From the NCBI GenBank assembly GCA_021604865.1, contig BQJU01000001.1, forward strand, positions 124,001 through 188,000: a stretch of 64,000 nt of DNA, in the 5' to 3' direction. Numbering within the stretch: the stretch's first letter is position 1; every line of letters begins with the position of its first letter. The notes beneath the pieces are model-generated. The model made no database searches. It was not told the origin of the DNA and saw only the letters and a list, made by a program, of their open reading frames with translations. The translations under genes and the position numbers were made by a program. The stretch comes from Saprospiraceae bacterium. Its GTDB lineage: Bacteria; Bacteroidota; Bacteroidia; Chitinophagales; Saprospiraceae. Below are positions 1 to 8,950 of this stretch, in pieces.

Positions 1-3000
1 GCATCTCTTCAAATTGTACAATTTCTTCCTCGCGTTCCAGGTCGTCAAGCTGGGTATAGATTTTAAGGCGCTCCTCAATACTGGTCACATAATCATCGGG
101 GACCAACATTTCTACATCGGCATCAATTTGCACGTCGCGTACAAAGGCCCTTTCCTTTTCCAGATCTTCCTTAAAGAGTTCTTTAAATTCATTCTCTTTA
201 AGTTCCTGGACAGCCTCTTCGAGGATACGCTGATAGGTTTGAAAGCCGATATCAGCAATAAAACCACTTTGCTCGGCGCCCAATATATTTCCGGCACCCC
301 GAATATCGAGGTCGCGCATGGCAATGTTGAAACCACTTCCCAATTCGGAGAACTCCTCCAAGGTACGCAGCCGTTTACGAGCATCCGAAGTTAATACCGA
401 CATAGGTGGGCTAAATAAGTAACAATATGCCTTTTTATTTGAGCGTCCTACCCGGCCCCTCAATTGGTGTAGATCACTCATGCCAAACTGATTGGCATTG
501 TTGATCATCATGGTATTGGCATTCGGAATATCGAGACCGGTCTCAATTATGTTAGTACAAACCAGTACATCATACTGCTTGTCAATAAATTCCAGTAGTG
601 TTTTTTCCAGGGTTTTAGCCTCCATCTGACCGTGTGCTTTGGCCACCTCGACATCCGGACAGAGGCGTTGGATCATCGCCGTCATATCGGCCAGGGTTTT
701 CACCCGGTTGTGTACAAAAAAGACTTGTCCACCCCGATTCACTTCATAATAAATGGCTTCCTTGATCAGCTCCTCGCTAAATATGCGGACTTCAGTATGA
801 ATAGGCTGCCGGTTAGGGGGAGGCGTGCGAATAATCGACAAATCCCGGGCCGACATCAACGAAAATTGTAGCGTACGTGGAATAGGCGTTGCCGTCAGCG
901 TGAGGGTATCCACGTTTACTTTTAGGTTGCGCAGTTTCTCCTTGGCAGCCACCCCAAATTTTTGTTCTTCATCAATAACCAGCAGACCCAGGTCTTTAAA
1001 ACCAACCTCCTTGTTTAATAGGCCATGGGTTCCGATAACGATATCGATTTTGCCTTCTTTTAATTTATTAAATATCTCTTTTTTCTCTCGGGCTGTTCGA
1101 AAGCGATTAATATAATCAATAGTCACTCCAAATTCTTCCAGCCGTTCCTTAAAAGTACGATTGTGTTGGAGGGCCAGAATAGTAGTCGGCACTAAAATAG
1201 CCACCTGCTTTCCATCAACGACCGCCTTGAATGCCGCCCGCACCGCTACCTCTGTTTTGCCAAAACCCACATCCCCACAGATCAGCCGATCCATTGGGTA
1301 ATCCTTGGTCATATCGTCCTTTACGGCAATGGTAGCCTTCAGCTGATCAGGTGTATCTTCGTAGATAAAGGAGGCTTCCAGCTCATTTTGCAGGTAACCA
1401 TCCGGGGGAAAAGCATGTCCTTTGGAAGCTCGTCTTTTGGCGTAGAGCTTGATCAACTCACCTGCAATATCCTTAACTTTCTTTTTGGTGCGGCTCTTTA
1501 GGTTTTTCCAGGCTTCGGACCCCAGTTTACTCAGTTTTGGTTCTGTACCTTCTTTGCCTACATATTTGGAAATCTTGTGTAGCGAGTTGATACTGACGTA
1601 TAGGATGTCATTATTTTTATAAATCAGGCGCACTGATTCCTGGATATGTCCATTGATGTCAATCTTTTGTAAACCTGAATATCGACCTACTCCGTGATCG
1701 ATGTGTGTAACAAAATCCCCCGGTTGCAACTCTCGCAACATCCGTAGGTTGATCGCCTGATCTTTGGTAAACCCCATGCGGAGCTTGTAGCGGTGAAAAC
1801 GCTCAAAAATCTGATGATCAGTATAACAGGCTACTTTCAACTCATTGTCTATAAACCCCTGATGGATGGCATTAATCACCGGATGAAACTGAATAAAGGC
1901 TTCCAGGTCTTCGAAAATGGCGTAGAAACGCTCAATTTGTTTGGCATTATCGGTGAAGATGTAGTTTTCCAACCCTTGGGCGGTATTTTTTTTCAGGTCT
2001 TCAATCAGCAAATCAAAATTGCGATTAAAACTGGGCTGGGGTTTGGTCTCAAAACTGATATGTTGATCAAAAGTAATGGGCTGCACACTATTGGTTAAAG
2101 AGATGATGGACTGATGATCAATGTCATGCATCACTTCATTAGGGCGGATAAATGCACGGTCGCGAAACACTTCGGCTAGCTCACTTTCGTCCAGCAGGGA
2201 GACCGTTTCGGCGAAAGCCTCTGCTTTTTCAAAACACTGTTGCAATTTGTCCAGCAAGACCTGAAAATCTTTTACCCACACCACCGTATTGTCTTTCAAC
2301 ACCTGAAAGACAGGTACTTTTTGAGCACGGCTGAACTTGGTATTGATATTGGGTACAATAGATACCCTTCCGATATTCTGTTTTGACAACTGCGTCATCG
2401 GATCAAAGGTGCGGATACTTTCCACCTCCTCATCAAACAATTCAATCCGATAAGGATATTCATTGCCATAGGAAAAAATGTCAACGATACCACCACGGAT
2501 GGAAAACTGGCCGGGCTCATATACAAAATCTTCCCGCTGAAAGCCATATTCTACCAGTATTTCAACCAGGGTATCCACATCCACTATTTCCTTGACGGTA
2601 ATATTGATGCGCGTTTCATCCAGCACTGACGGAGCCACTACCTGCTCAAACAAGGCCTCCGGATAGGTCACTACGACTTCCCCTTGCGCTCCCGAAGAGA
2701 TTATTTTATTGATGGTTTCGGTGCGTTGGAGGACATTGGTATTCTCCAGTGCTTCAAAATACATCGGTCTTTTGAAAGAATCAGGGAGGAATAACACGGG
2801 CTTTTTTTCGAAGAGTCCTGCCAATGTATTTTGTATATACGCAGCTTCTTCCTTGTCGATAGCAATGAATAAATGATCACGTGGTTGATCCTGATAACTT
2901 CCGGTCAGGACAAAACATTCCTGTGCCCCCACCATACCGGATATTTGCAGGCGGGCAGGCGTTTCTTGTTTTAACAAGTCGTTGAGCTGCTTCACCCGCT

Positions 3001-3043
3001 TATCATTACGATAACGGGCCAGCAGAGTATCCAGATTATTCAC
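1..3043 (-). CDS. mfd: Transcription-repair coupling factor Mfd (C-terminus cut by window edge)
   Basis: Superfamily 2 DNA translocase that pushes stalled RNA polymerase off damaged DNA and recruits UvrA. Translating the reverse strand gives about 1014 residues with a UvrB-like N-terminal module, Walker A GDVGFGKTEVA at about residues 590-600, the DEEQKFGV Walker B box, the TATPIPRTL motif III and the RGRVGR motif VI region, i.e. the RecG/Mfd helicase signature set. No in-frame ATG precedes the family-conserved N-terminus; the best start is GTG at 3043 (then NNLDTLLARYR), with a stop not far upstream. The reading frame is still open at base 1, so roughly the last 70-110 residues lie outside. 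It follows ettA on the same strand but is separated by a 272-nt spacer with its own hairpin element and a possible promoter. Confidence 0.95.
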   Translation of the reverse strand, partial: MNNLDTLLARYRNDKRVKQLNDLLKQETPARLQISGMVGAQECFVLTGSYQDQPRDHLFIAIDKEEAAYIQNTLAGLFEKKPVLFLPDSFKRPMYFEALENTNVLQRTETINKIISSGAQGEVVVTYPEALFEQVVAPSVLDETRINITVKEIVDVDTLVEILVEYGFQREDFVYEPGQFSIRGGIVDIFSYGNEYPYRIELFDEEVESIRTFDPMTQLSKQNIGRVSIVPNINTKFSRAQKVPVFQVLKDNTVVWVKDFQVLLDKLQQCFEKAEAFAETVSLLDESELAEVFRDRAFIRPNEVMHDIDHQSIISLTNSVQPITFDQHISFETKPQPSFNRNFDLLIEDLKKNTAQGLENYIFTDNAKQIERFYAIFEDLEAFIQFHPVINAIHQGFIDNELKVACYTDHQIFERFHRYKLRMGFTKDQAINLRMLRELQPGDFVTHIDHGVGRYSGLQKIDINGHIQESVRLIYKNNDILYVSINSLHKISKYVGKEGTEPKLSKLGSEAWKNLKSRTKKKVKDIAGELIKLYAKRRASKGHAFPPDGYLQNELEASFIYEDTPDQLKATIAVKDDMTKDYPMDRLICGDVGFGKTEVAVRAAFKAVVDGKQVAILVPTTILALQHNRTFKERLEEFGVTIDYINRFRTAREKKEIFNKLKEGKIDIVIGTHGLLNKEVGFKDLGLLVIDEEQKFGVAAKEKLRNLKVNVDTLTLTATPIPRTLQFSLMSARDLSIIRTPPPNRQPIHTEVRIFSEELIKEAIYYEVNRGGQVFFVHNRVKTLADMTAMIQRLCPDVEVAKAHGQMEAKTLEKTLLEFIDKQYDVLVCTNIIETGLDIPNANTMMINNANQFGMSDLHQLRGRVGRSNKKAYCYLFSPPMSVLTSDARKRLRTLEEFSELGSGFNIAMRDLDIRGAGNILGAEQSGFIADIGFQTYQRILEEAVQELKENEFKELFKEDLEKERAFVRDVQIDADVEMLVPDDYVTSIEERLKIYTQLDDLEREEEIVQFEEM

Positions 3044-3126
3044 GCTGTAAAAATAGAGATTTACTTTTAGTAATTGGTAGGTTCTGTTGGAAACTTAACC
3101 GACCAATCATTTGGAAATAGGGTGTT

Positions 3127-3157
3127 CAAAGTATGTCACTTTGACTACAACTACAAA
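3127..3157 (-). promoter_or_regulatory. Possible promoter of mfd
   Basis: On the minus strand TTTG (3154-3157) is followed after 20 nt by TACTTTG (3127-3133). This resembles the Bacteroidota -33 TTTG / -7 TAnnTTTG arrangement, but the -7 box is one base short. It lies about 85 nt upstream of the GTG start. Confidence 0.35.
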
Positions 3158-3170
3158 CTCAGACACAAGC

Positions 3171-3313
3171 CCGCGTGAGGGATAGGAGCGGAATGCACGG
3201 AGCCCCCAAAGGCGAGTACATTATAGCGGATAGCCCGACCCCAGGTAAAGACACCATAACGAATGATCTCATTTTCCGACAAAGGTTTTGTGTCTTTACC
3301 TGGGGGCACGCCC
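3171..3313. other. Nested inverted-repeat intergenic element (possible structured RNA or repeat family)
   Basis: A 143-nt element fills the mfd-ettA spacer. Outer arms GCGTG (3173-3177) and CACGC (3307-3311) can pair. Inside, a perfect 16-nt inverted repeat CCCCAGGTAAAGACAC (3239-3254) pairs with 3290-3305, leaving a 35-nt loop. The left half carries two related boxes, GATAGGAGCGGAAT and TTATAGCGGATAGCCC, both containing AGCGGA or TAGCGGA. I recall similar text (AGCGGA...AGCCCGACC...CACGCCC) in intergenic regions of other Bacteroidota genomes, but cannot confirm this here. The right end nearly touches the ettA stop codon. Strand and function are unknown. Confidence 0.5.
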
Positions 3314-3315
3314 TT

Positions 3316-4995
3316 TTACCGATTTATCACATTCTTAAACCGAGGTCTCTTAGGTGCTACATCTCCCAATTTCGCCTTCTTCACTTCTTCATATTGGGAG
3401 TAGTTGCCTTCAAAGAAAACCACCTCTGCTTCATCCTCAAAAGAGAGGATATGGGTAGCCAGGCGGTCAATAAACCAGCGGTCGTGAGAGATGACCAGCA
3501 CGCAGCCGGCAAAATTGTCGAGTGCATCTTCCAGGGCGCGTAAGGTATTGATATCAATATCGTTGGTTGGTTCATCAAGCAGCAGTACATTACCTCCTTC
3601 ACGCAGGGTCATAGCCAGGTGTAGCCGGTTGCGCTCCCCACCGGAGAGCACGCCAACCTTCTTCTGCTGATCTGCACCGGCAAAATTAAAACGACTCAGA
3701 TATGCCCGAGCATTGACGGTAGCATTGCCGATCTGGATAAAGTCATTACCTTCCGAGACCACGTCGTATACCGTTTTTTCGCTATGCTGCAGCTGCTCGT
3801 GGCTTTGGTCTACATAGGAAAGCTCTACGGTGTTGCCAATAGTTACTTCGCCTTTATCTGGTTTTTCAAGGCCCATAACCATACGAAAGAGGGTACTTTT
3901 TCCCACGCCGTTTGGCCCTATGATGCCGACGATGGCATTTTTGGGGATGCTGAACGTGAGGTTTTCAAACAATAGGCGGTCGCCAAATCCCTTGGTCAGG
4001 TTTTCGACATCAATCACCACATCGCCTAAACGTGAGCCGGGAGGGATGTAGAGTTCTAGCTTGGCCTCCTGTGCTTTGGCCTCTTCACCGGCTAGTTTAT
4101 CATAAGCATTCAGACGAGCCTTCCCTTTGGATTGGCGGGCTTTCGGAGCCATACGTATCCATTCCAACTCCCGTTCCAGTGTTTTGCGCCGTTTAGTAGT
4201 CGTTTTTTCTTCCATTTCCAGGCGTTTGGCTTTTTGTTCCAGCCAGGAAGAGTAGTTGCCCTCCCAGGGGATGCCCTCGCCACGGTCTAACTCGAGTATC
4301 CAGCCTGCCACATTATCGAGGAAGTACCGATCGTGGGTCACGGCAATCACCGTGCCGGGGAAATTTTTCAGGTATTGCTCCAGCCAGTCTACCGATTCGG
4401 CATCCAGGTGGTTAGTAGGTTCATCCAGTAGCAAAATATCAGGATTGCTCAGCAACAGCCGTGCCAGGGCTACCCGGCGACGCTCCCCACCCGACAGCAC
4501 TTTAACCGATGCATCATCCGGCGGACAACGCAAGGCTTCCATAGCTGTATTCAGGCGATTATCGAGTTCCCAGGCATTATGGTGGTCCAATTGTTCCATC
4601 ATTTCTCCCTGCTTTTCGATCAACTTATTCATCTCATCATCGCTCATCGGCTCCGAAAACTTGAGGTTGATCTCCTCGTAGGCGGCCATCAAGTCTACAA
4701 TTTCCTGCACGCCCTCTTCTACTACCTGGCGTACCGTTTTGCTTTCGTCCAGTTTTGGTTCCTGCTCCAGTAGTCCGATCTTGTAGCTACCGTCAAAACT
4801 GATGCGCCCCTCATAGTTGGGGTCTTGTCCAGCAATGATTTTCAGTAAAGTCGATTTTCCTGAGCCATTGAGGCCGAGCACACCGATTTTGGCTCCATAA
4901 AAGAAGCTGAGCCAAATATTATTGAGCACCTTCTTGCTCGGAGGAAAGGTCTTTGATACCCCCTCCATCGAAAAGATTACTTTATGGTCCGACAT
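3316..4995 (-). CDS. ettA: Energy-dependent translational throttle protein EttA (ABC-F ATPase)
   Basis: Soluble ABC-F ATPase that binds the ribosomal E site and gates entry into elongation according to energy state. The 559 residues match EttA length (about 555). Two ABC domains are visible: Walker A GLNGSGKST at residues 41-49 with signature LSGGERRRVALA, and a second Walker A GPNGVGKST with signature LSGGERNRLHLA. The inter-domain linker is basic (KTTTKRRKTLERELEW), as expected for the P-site tRNA interaction motif. No transmembrane segment is present. The start ATG follows a consensus -7 box (5015-5022) by about 20 nt. It is upstream of mfd in the same direction. Confidence 0.95.
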   Translation of the reverse strand: MSDHKVIFSMEGVSKTFPPSKKVLNNIWLSFFYGAKIGVLGLNGSGKSTLLKIIAGQDPNYEGRISFDGSYKIGLLEQEPKLDESKTVRQVVEEGVQEIVDLMAAYEEINLKFSEPMSDDEMNKLIEKQGEMMEQLDHHNAWELDNRLNTAMEALRCPPDDASVKVLSGGERRRVALARLLLSNPDILLLDEPTNHLDAESVDWLEQYLKNFPGTVIAVTHDRYFLDNVAGWILELDRGEGIPWEGNYSSWLEQKAKRLEMEEKTTTKRRKTLERELEWIRMAPKARQSKGKARLNAYDKLAGEEAKAQEAKLELYIPPGSRLGDVVIDVENLTKGFGDRLLFENLTFSIPKNAIVGIIGPNGVGKSTLFRMVMGLEKPDKGEVTIGNTVELSYVDQSHEQLQHSEKTVYDVVSEGNDFIQIGNATVNARAYLSRFNFAGADQQKKVGVLSGGERNRLHLAMTLREGGNVLLLDEPTNDIDINTLRALEDALDNFAGCVLVISHDRWFIDRLATHILSFEDEAEVVFFEGNYSQYEEVKKAKLGDVAPKRPRFKNVINR

Positions 4996-5014
4996 AAATC
5001 TTCGTTTTAGGCCC

Positions 5015-5022
5015 CAAATATA
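5015..5022 (-). promoter_or_regulatory. Bacteroidota -7 promoter box for ettA
   Basis: TATATTTG on the minus strand matches TAnnTTTG exactly and lies 19 nt upstream of the ettA start, implying a very short leader. Confidence 0.55.
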
Positions 5023-5107
5023 CCCGACATTATTCGAATTGGAAAATTAAAACCACAATCAAATAATCTCGAAATATCCTGGTCTAAAACTGCAACAGTC
5101 GCATAGC

Positions 5108-5872
5108 TTAATTTTTTGCCAATTCTTTCAACATTTTCCGCGCATTATCGTTTTGCGGGTTGAGTTTATATGACTGGCGGTAGTGTTGTACTGCTTTTTC
5201 CTTTTGGTTGGTTTTTAGATAAGCTTCCGCCAAACTGTCGTGAGCATTGGCCGAGCGGGGATTTTGGCGGGTATTGTATTCAAAAGCTTCAATCGCCAAT
5301 TCTGGTTTTTGTTTGCTCATGAAGAAATAGCCTACTTCATTGACCTCCCATTCGCCCATATACACTTCGCTGCCTCGGCTGTTGCTGTGGCTTTGAAATT
5401 CCTGGAAAGCACCATCAATGCCTCCATTTTGGTAGGCTTCTTTCACTACCCTGGCAATATCTGGCAATGGAGGTAATATTTTCACCAGTTCCAGTTCCCA
5501 AGTCAGGTATTCCCCTGGAAGTTTGAGTTTCGACCCACTTTTAGCAGCTGCTTTGAAATCTTCAATAGGAATTTTGAACTTGTACCTGCCATCCTCCCGC
5601 ATCACGCTGAAGGCATTCTGAAAAGGTTGTGATAATTCACTGACAATCTGGTAATCCGGCACACCAATAGCATAGGTGGACACCAATTCCCTGCCATTTT
5701 CATCTACGAGACGATTGTGAGTCAGGGCGGCCTGATCGCTGTTCAATTGGGAACCATGTCCCTCTTTCAGCGTTTCATAAATCCAGCCATTACTGGTTTT
5801 ATTTTGGGCAATGCCAAATCCATAGGCGCTCATCCAGATGAGCAGCACTAGAAAAAGGGGGGATTTTTTCAT
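5108..5872 (-). CDS. Secreted protein with degenerate FKBP-like domain and TPR repeats
   Basis: 254 residues. An N-terminal signal peptide (hydrophobic stretch to about residue 22, cleavage after GIAQ) sends it to the periplasm or outside. Residues about 30-135 resemble an FKBP-type peptidyl-prolyl isomerase fold (YETLKEGHG..., a flap-like FQNAFSVMREDGRYKFKIP, then WELELVKILP), but several active-site aromatics cannot be identified, so catalysis is doubtful. Residues about 175-250 hold two TPR motifs (PELAIEAFEYNTRQNPRSANAH, EKAVQHYRQSYKLNPQNDNA). Role is probably protein-protein contact or chaperoning in the envelope; this is inference. It is followed on the same strand by ettA after a 112-nt gap with its own promoter, so it is likely monocistronic. 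Confidence 0.8.
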   Translation of the reverse strand: MKKSPLFLVLLIWMSAYGFGIAQNKTSNGWIYETLKEGHGSQLNSDQAALTHNRLVDENGRELVSTYAIGVPDYQIVSELSQPFQNAFSVMREDGRYKFKIPIEDFKAAAKSGSKLKLPGEYLTWELELVKILPPLPDIARVVKEAYQNGGIDGAFQEFQSHSNSRGSEVYMGEWEVNEVGYFFMSKQKPELAIEAFEYNTRQNPRSANAHDSLAEAYLKTNQKEKAVQHYRQSYKLNPQNDNARKMLKELAKN

Positions 5873-6237
5873 TTTGTCTGATTTGAAGCGTAAGTAAATA
5901 GCCTTAATAGAAAAAAATACTCTATCGAAATTTAAAATATCATATAAATGTATATAATAATTTGAGAAGGTAAAATATTGCGCTATAGTTTAACTTTTTA
6001 TAAAATTACGGAATGGTGATTTATTGGCGGTCGGAAGGTAATAAACCCGCAATTAATGGGCCATTAGCATGGACAAAGAAGGGGATTTTATTTATTTCTT
6101 CCAAAACTTATTACAGCAAAATTTGCTTGTTTACATTCATTGATCCAATACTCCTACGTTCACCTTCTCACCGCCTCCCTCTTTCGTCGCATGCAATTAA
6201 ACTGTATATTTGCTGCGGACTAATAGCATACCATCAA
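5873..6237. other. AT-rich divergent intergenic region
   Basis: Separates a minus-strand gene from the plus-strand TPR gene. It is strongly AT-rich between about 5900 and 6010. An in-frame extension of the downstream gene runs back to 6013 but lies upstream of the promoter box at 6205, so it is judged non-coding. Apart from that box I see nothing definite. Confidence 0.5.
6205..6212 (+). promoter_or_regulatory. Bacteroidota -7 promoter box
   Basis: TATATTTG matches TAnnTTTG and sits 25 nt before the ATG at 6238. It decides the start of the TPR gene, because earlier in-frame start codons lie upstream of this box. Confidence 0.6.
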
Positions 6238-7092
6238 ATGGCAACACCCCCTTTCGACATCGTGGAATTGTACGAGAAGGCTGTGATTTACCGCAGGCAG
6301 GGGGATATCTATAATGCTGTGAAGTTGTTCAAAAATGTAATCAAAAAAGCCCCCGAATGGGTACAGCCCTATTGGCAGCTCAGCCAAATTTACAAAAGCC
6401 GCCGGGAGTGGAAACCCACCCTCTATTACACAAAAAAAGCATTAGCGCTGGATATTGGAAAACCAGAAGGTTGGTGGGCATTGGGCATGGCCGCAATGGC
6501 TTTAAAAAAATGGCGTATTGCCCGCAATGTATGGAACAAATTCGGTATTGATTTAAAAAAACATACCCCAAAACCCATCTGCTTACGCATTCAGTACAAT
6601 GGTCAATTTGAGATCATCTGGGCACGGACCCAAGGACCGGCGCAGGCTGAAATTCGCAGCATTCCTCATCCTGGCTCTGGCTTTGCCTTTCGGGATATCG
6701 TGCTTTATGACAAAGAAATTTCCGGGTACAATATCGTTGCAAAAAGACGGGTACCCATTTATGACGAATATGGGCTTTTTAAAAAAAACTATTTCCATTC
6801 CTACTCATGTATAATCTCCACAGCTGATAAAGAAGATATCAATTTGTTGGAACAATTGTGTCAGGATGCAGGCCTGGGTTTTGAAGTGTGGTCGAATGCA
6901 AGCCGAATTTTCAACACTCAAAAAGCTGGAGATATCCCCGAGTATTATGACCCTTCTATTCTCCCTTCAACAGAAACCTCCAGTTTGCACATTGCTATCG
7001 CAGCCCGCAATATCTATGAGGCTCGCGAAGTACTCACCAATTGGCAAGTCATTTGTCTTGGCAGCTATTCCGATTTGGAACAGCATTTGTAA
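6238..7092 (+). CDS. TPR-containing cytosolic protein of unknown function
   Basis: 284 residues from ATG 6238 (MATPPFDIVELYEKA). There is no signal peptide. Residues about 5-110 form three TPR-like helical pairs (YEKAVIYRRQGDIYNAVKLF, YWQLSQIYKSRREWKPTLYY, WWALGMAAMALKKWRIARNV). The rest (about 115-284) is a mixed region with many aromatic residues that I do not recognise; fragments such as IVAKRRVPIYDEYG suggest a beta-rich fold. The start was preferred over an upstream in-frame codon at 6013 because a consensus -7 box lies between them. It precedes a secreted FG-GAP protein by 108 nt but nothing links their functions. Confidence 0.8.
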   Translation: MATPPFDIVELYEKAVIYRRQGDIYNAVKLFKNVIKKAPEWVQPYWQLSQIYKSRREWKPTLYYTKKALALDIGKPEGWWALGMAAMALKKWRIARNVWNKFGIDLKKHTPKPICLRIQYNGQFEIIWARTQGPAQAEIRSIPHPGSGFAFRDIVLYDKEISGYNIVAKRRVPIYDEYGLFKKNYFHSYSCIISTADKEDINLLEQLCQDAGLGFEVWSNASRIFNTQKAGDIPEYYDPSILPSTETSSLHIAIAARNIYEAREVLTNWQVICLGSYSDLEQHL

Positions 7093-7200
7093 TACCTGCA
7101 AAACAACTCTAGTAAACCATCAGACAAATCCAAAAAGCAAGGAACCGCCTTTTCACAGGCATTTTACCTATTTTTATCTCCTAACTAAAACCCGCCTGGA

Positions 7201-8928
7201 ATGAATCGTTTTTACCTGTTTTTATTTCTACTGTTATGTGGCAATTTTGTTTATAGTCAAAACCTGGAAGTGGTCGACATTACGCCGGATGCAAATACAA
7301 TTGCTACCGATTTTGATATGGATATTTCTATCAATTTCAATGTTACTCCAGACCAGGAAAGCATCAATAGCAACTCCATCAAAGTATTTGGTCGTTGGTC
7401 GGGCCCTATGGCTGGTGAACTCCTGGTATTACCCAATGCTAATCAGGTTCGCTTTCATCCTACACAACCTTTTTCTGCCGGGGAGCAGGTCACTGTTACT
7501 CTAGCAAAAACCATTCGGGGGCTGGACGGAGAAACCATGGAGTTTGGCTATAGCCATCAATTCTGGGCTAAAACAAATCCAGGTAGCTTAGTGCAGCAGT
7601 ATGAGAGCACCATTGAATTGCGGAGGCCAGATGAAGGCTTGATTCAAACCTATGGTGCCTATGCGGGTGATATTAACAATGATAATTTTTCCGATCTGGT
7701 GGTGGTCAATGAAACTTCCGATGATTTACGTATCCTGCTCAATGATGGCACCGGTCACTATGGCGATTTTGTTGTCTATCCGATGGGGAATCTATCCCCT
7801 AGTCCAAACGAAGGGGGTGATTTCAACAATGATGGTGAAATCGATTTTGCGGTGAGTACGGCTCACCAGGATGAAGTGCGGGTTATGTTTGGCGATGGCC
7901 AGGGCAATTTTTCACCTATGGAAACGTATCACACCGATATGGGTGTCAGAGGGCTGGTTGTGCTGGACTGTAATGGCGATGCACACGACGATATCTTTGT
8001 CACCAACCGCATTGCCGGCAATTTGAGTCTTCTCACCAATGACGGCACTGGTAATTTCACGGTATCGGGTTTCAATTCCGATGGTGAAGGAGAATCAGCC
8101 GTATCTGTAGCGGATGCCAATCACGATGGCATTCCCGATCTGTTTATCGGCATGTATACTAGCCAGGAAATCGTAATTTTCCTCGGTGATGGTGAAGGAT
8201 TTTTCAATATCAGCGATCGTACCGCCGTACCCGGTAATCCCTGGATGTTGGGTACTGGAGATTTTAATAATGACGGTCATCCTGATGTGGTTTCTGCCAA
8301 TTCTTTGGGCAATGCGACTGTTGTCTGTTTTGGTGACGGTATGGGTGGCTTGAGTGCTCCTGATGTTTATACTGTTCCTGGTGTACAATTCCCTCTCGCC
8401 ATTGATGTTGGTGACATCGACGGTGATGGCGATCTGGACTTTGTCAGCAGTAATTATAATTCCACAAACTATGTGGTCTTTGAAAATGACGGCGCAGGCA
8501 ACTTCTCTGCTGCCGATATCCTTACCGCACCCAATCACGCCTCTTGTGCTATCCTGCATGACCGCGACAATGATGGCGACCTCGATATCAGCGGTACTGA
8601 CGAAGGGGACGATATCATTATTCTGTTTGAAAACCCAGGCCCGGTAGCTATTCAGGACCCGGCCTTGCGGCAAATAAAAATGCAGTTAAGTCCAAATCCT
8701 GCTGCGAAAAAGTTTAATCTCGCTTTTGAACTTGAAGCAAGTGAATTGGTGGAAATCAGTCTTTATGATAGGGAAGGACGCTTGGTTCAACAGTTATTTT
8801 CCGGGAAATTACCCGCTGGCTCGCAACAAATGTATTGGGAATTGAAAACCTTACCGCAAGGGGTTTATCATTGCCGTTTGCAGGGAGAAAGCTTTTTTGG
8901 GGTAGAGAAATTGGTAGTGGGGAAATAA
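7201..8928 (+). CDS. FG-GAP/VCBS beta-propeller protein with T9SS sorting domain
   Basis: 575 residues. Signal peptide at residues 1-20 (cleaved after VYSQ). Residues about 22-115 look like a bacterial Ig-like (Big_5) domain (VVDITPDANTI..., ending in a beta strand before FWAKT). Then follow about seven FG-GAP/VCBS repeats with Asp/Asn-rich calcium loops of the DxNxDG type (DINNDNFSD, DFNNDGEID, DANHDGIPD, DFNNDGHPD, DIDGDGDLD, DRDNDGDLD). The last about 80 residues are a type A Por-secretion tail (LSPNPAAKKF...GVYHCRLQG...KLVVGK). It is therefore expected to be exported through the T9SS and anchored or released at the surface. Its 3' end faces the GH30 gene 22 nt away. Confidence 0.9.
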   Translation: MNRFYLFLFLLLCGNFVYSQNLEVVDITPDANTIATDFDMDISINFNVTPDQESINSNSIKVFGRWSGPMAGELLVLPNANQVRFHPTQPFSAGEQVTVTLAKTIRGLDGETMEFGYSHQFWAKTNPGSLVQQYESTIELRRPDEGLIQTYGAYAGDINNDNFSDLVVVNETSDDLRILLNDGTGHYGDFVVYPMGNLSPSPNEGGDFNNDGEIDFAVSTAHQDEVRVMFGDGQGNFSPMETYHTDMGVRGLVVLDCNGDAHDDIFVTNRIAGNLSLLTNDGTGNFTVSGFNSDGEGESAVSVADANHDGIPDLFIGMYTSQEIVIFLGDGEGFFNISDRTAVPGNPWMLGTGDFNNDGHPDVVSANSLGNATVVCFGDGMGGLSAPDVYTVPGVQFPLAIDVGDIDGDGDLDFVSSNYNSTNYVVFENDGAGNFSAADILTAPNHASCAILHDRDNDGDLDISGTDEGDDIIILFENPGPVAIQDPALRQIKMQLSPNPAAKKFNLAFELEASELVEISLYDREGRLVQQLFSGKLPAGSQQMYWELKTLPQGVYHCRLQGESFFGVEKLVVGK

Positions 8929-8950
8929 AAACACCTTGTAATTGAAAACC

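Noticed and set aside
14-2595. Several plus-strand open frames of 60-126 codons opposite mfd
   Set aside because: They run antisense to a continuous Mfd frame with all helicase motifs and have no coding features of their own.
6013-6237. 75-codon N-terminal extension of the TPR gene
   Set aside because: A consensus promoter box at 6205 lies inside it and the segment has no conserved-looking content.
8095-8673. 192-codon minus-strand frame inside the FG-GAP gene
   Set aside because: It arises from the Asp/Gly-rich repeats read backwards; the plus strand has signal peptide, repeats and sorting tail.
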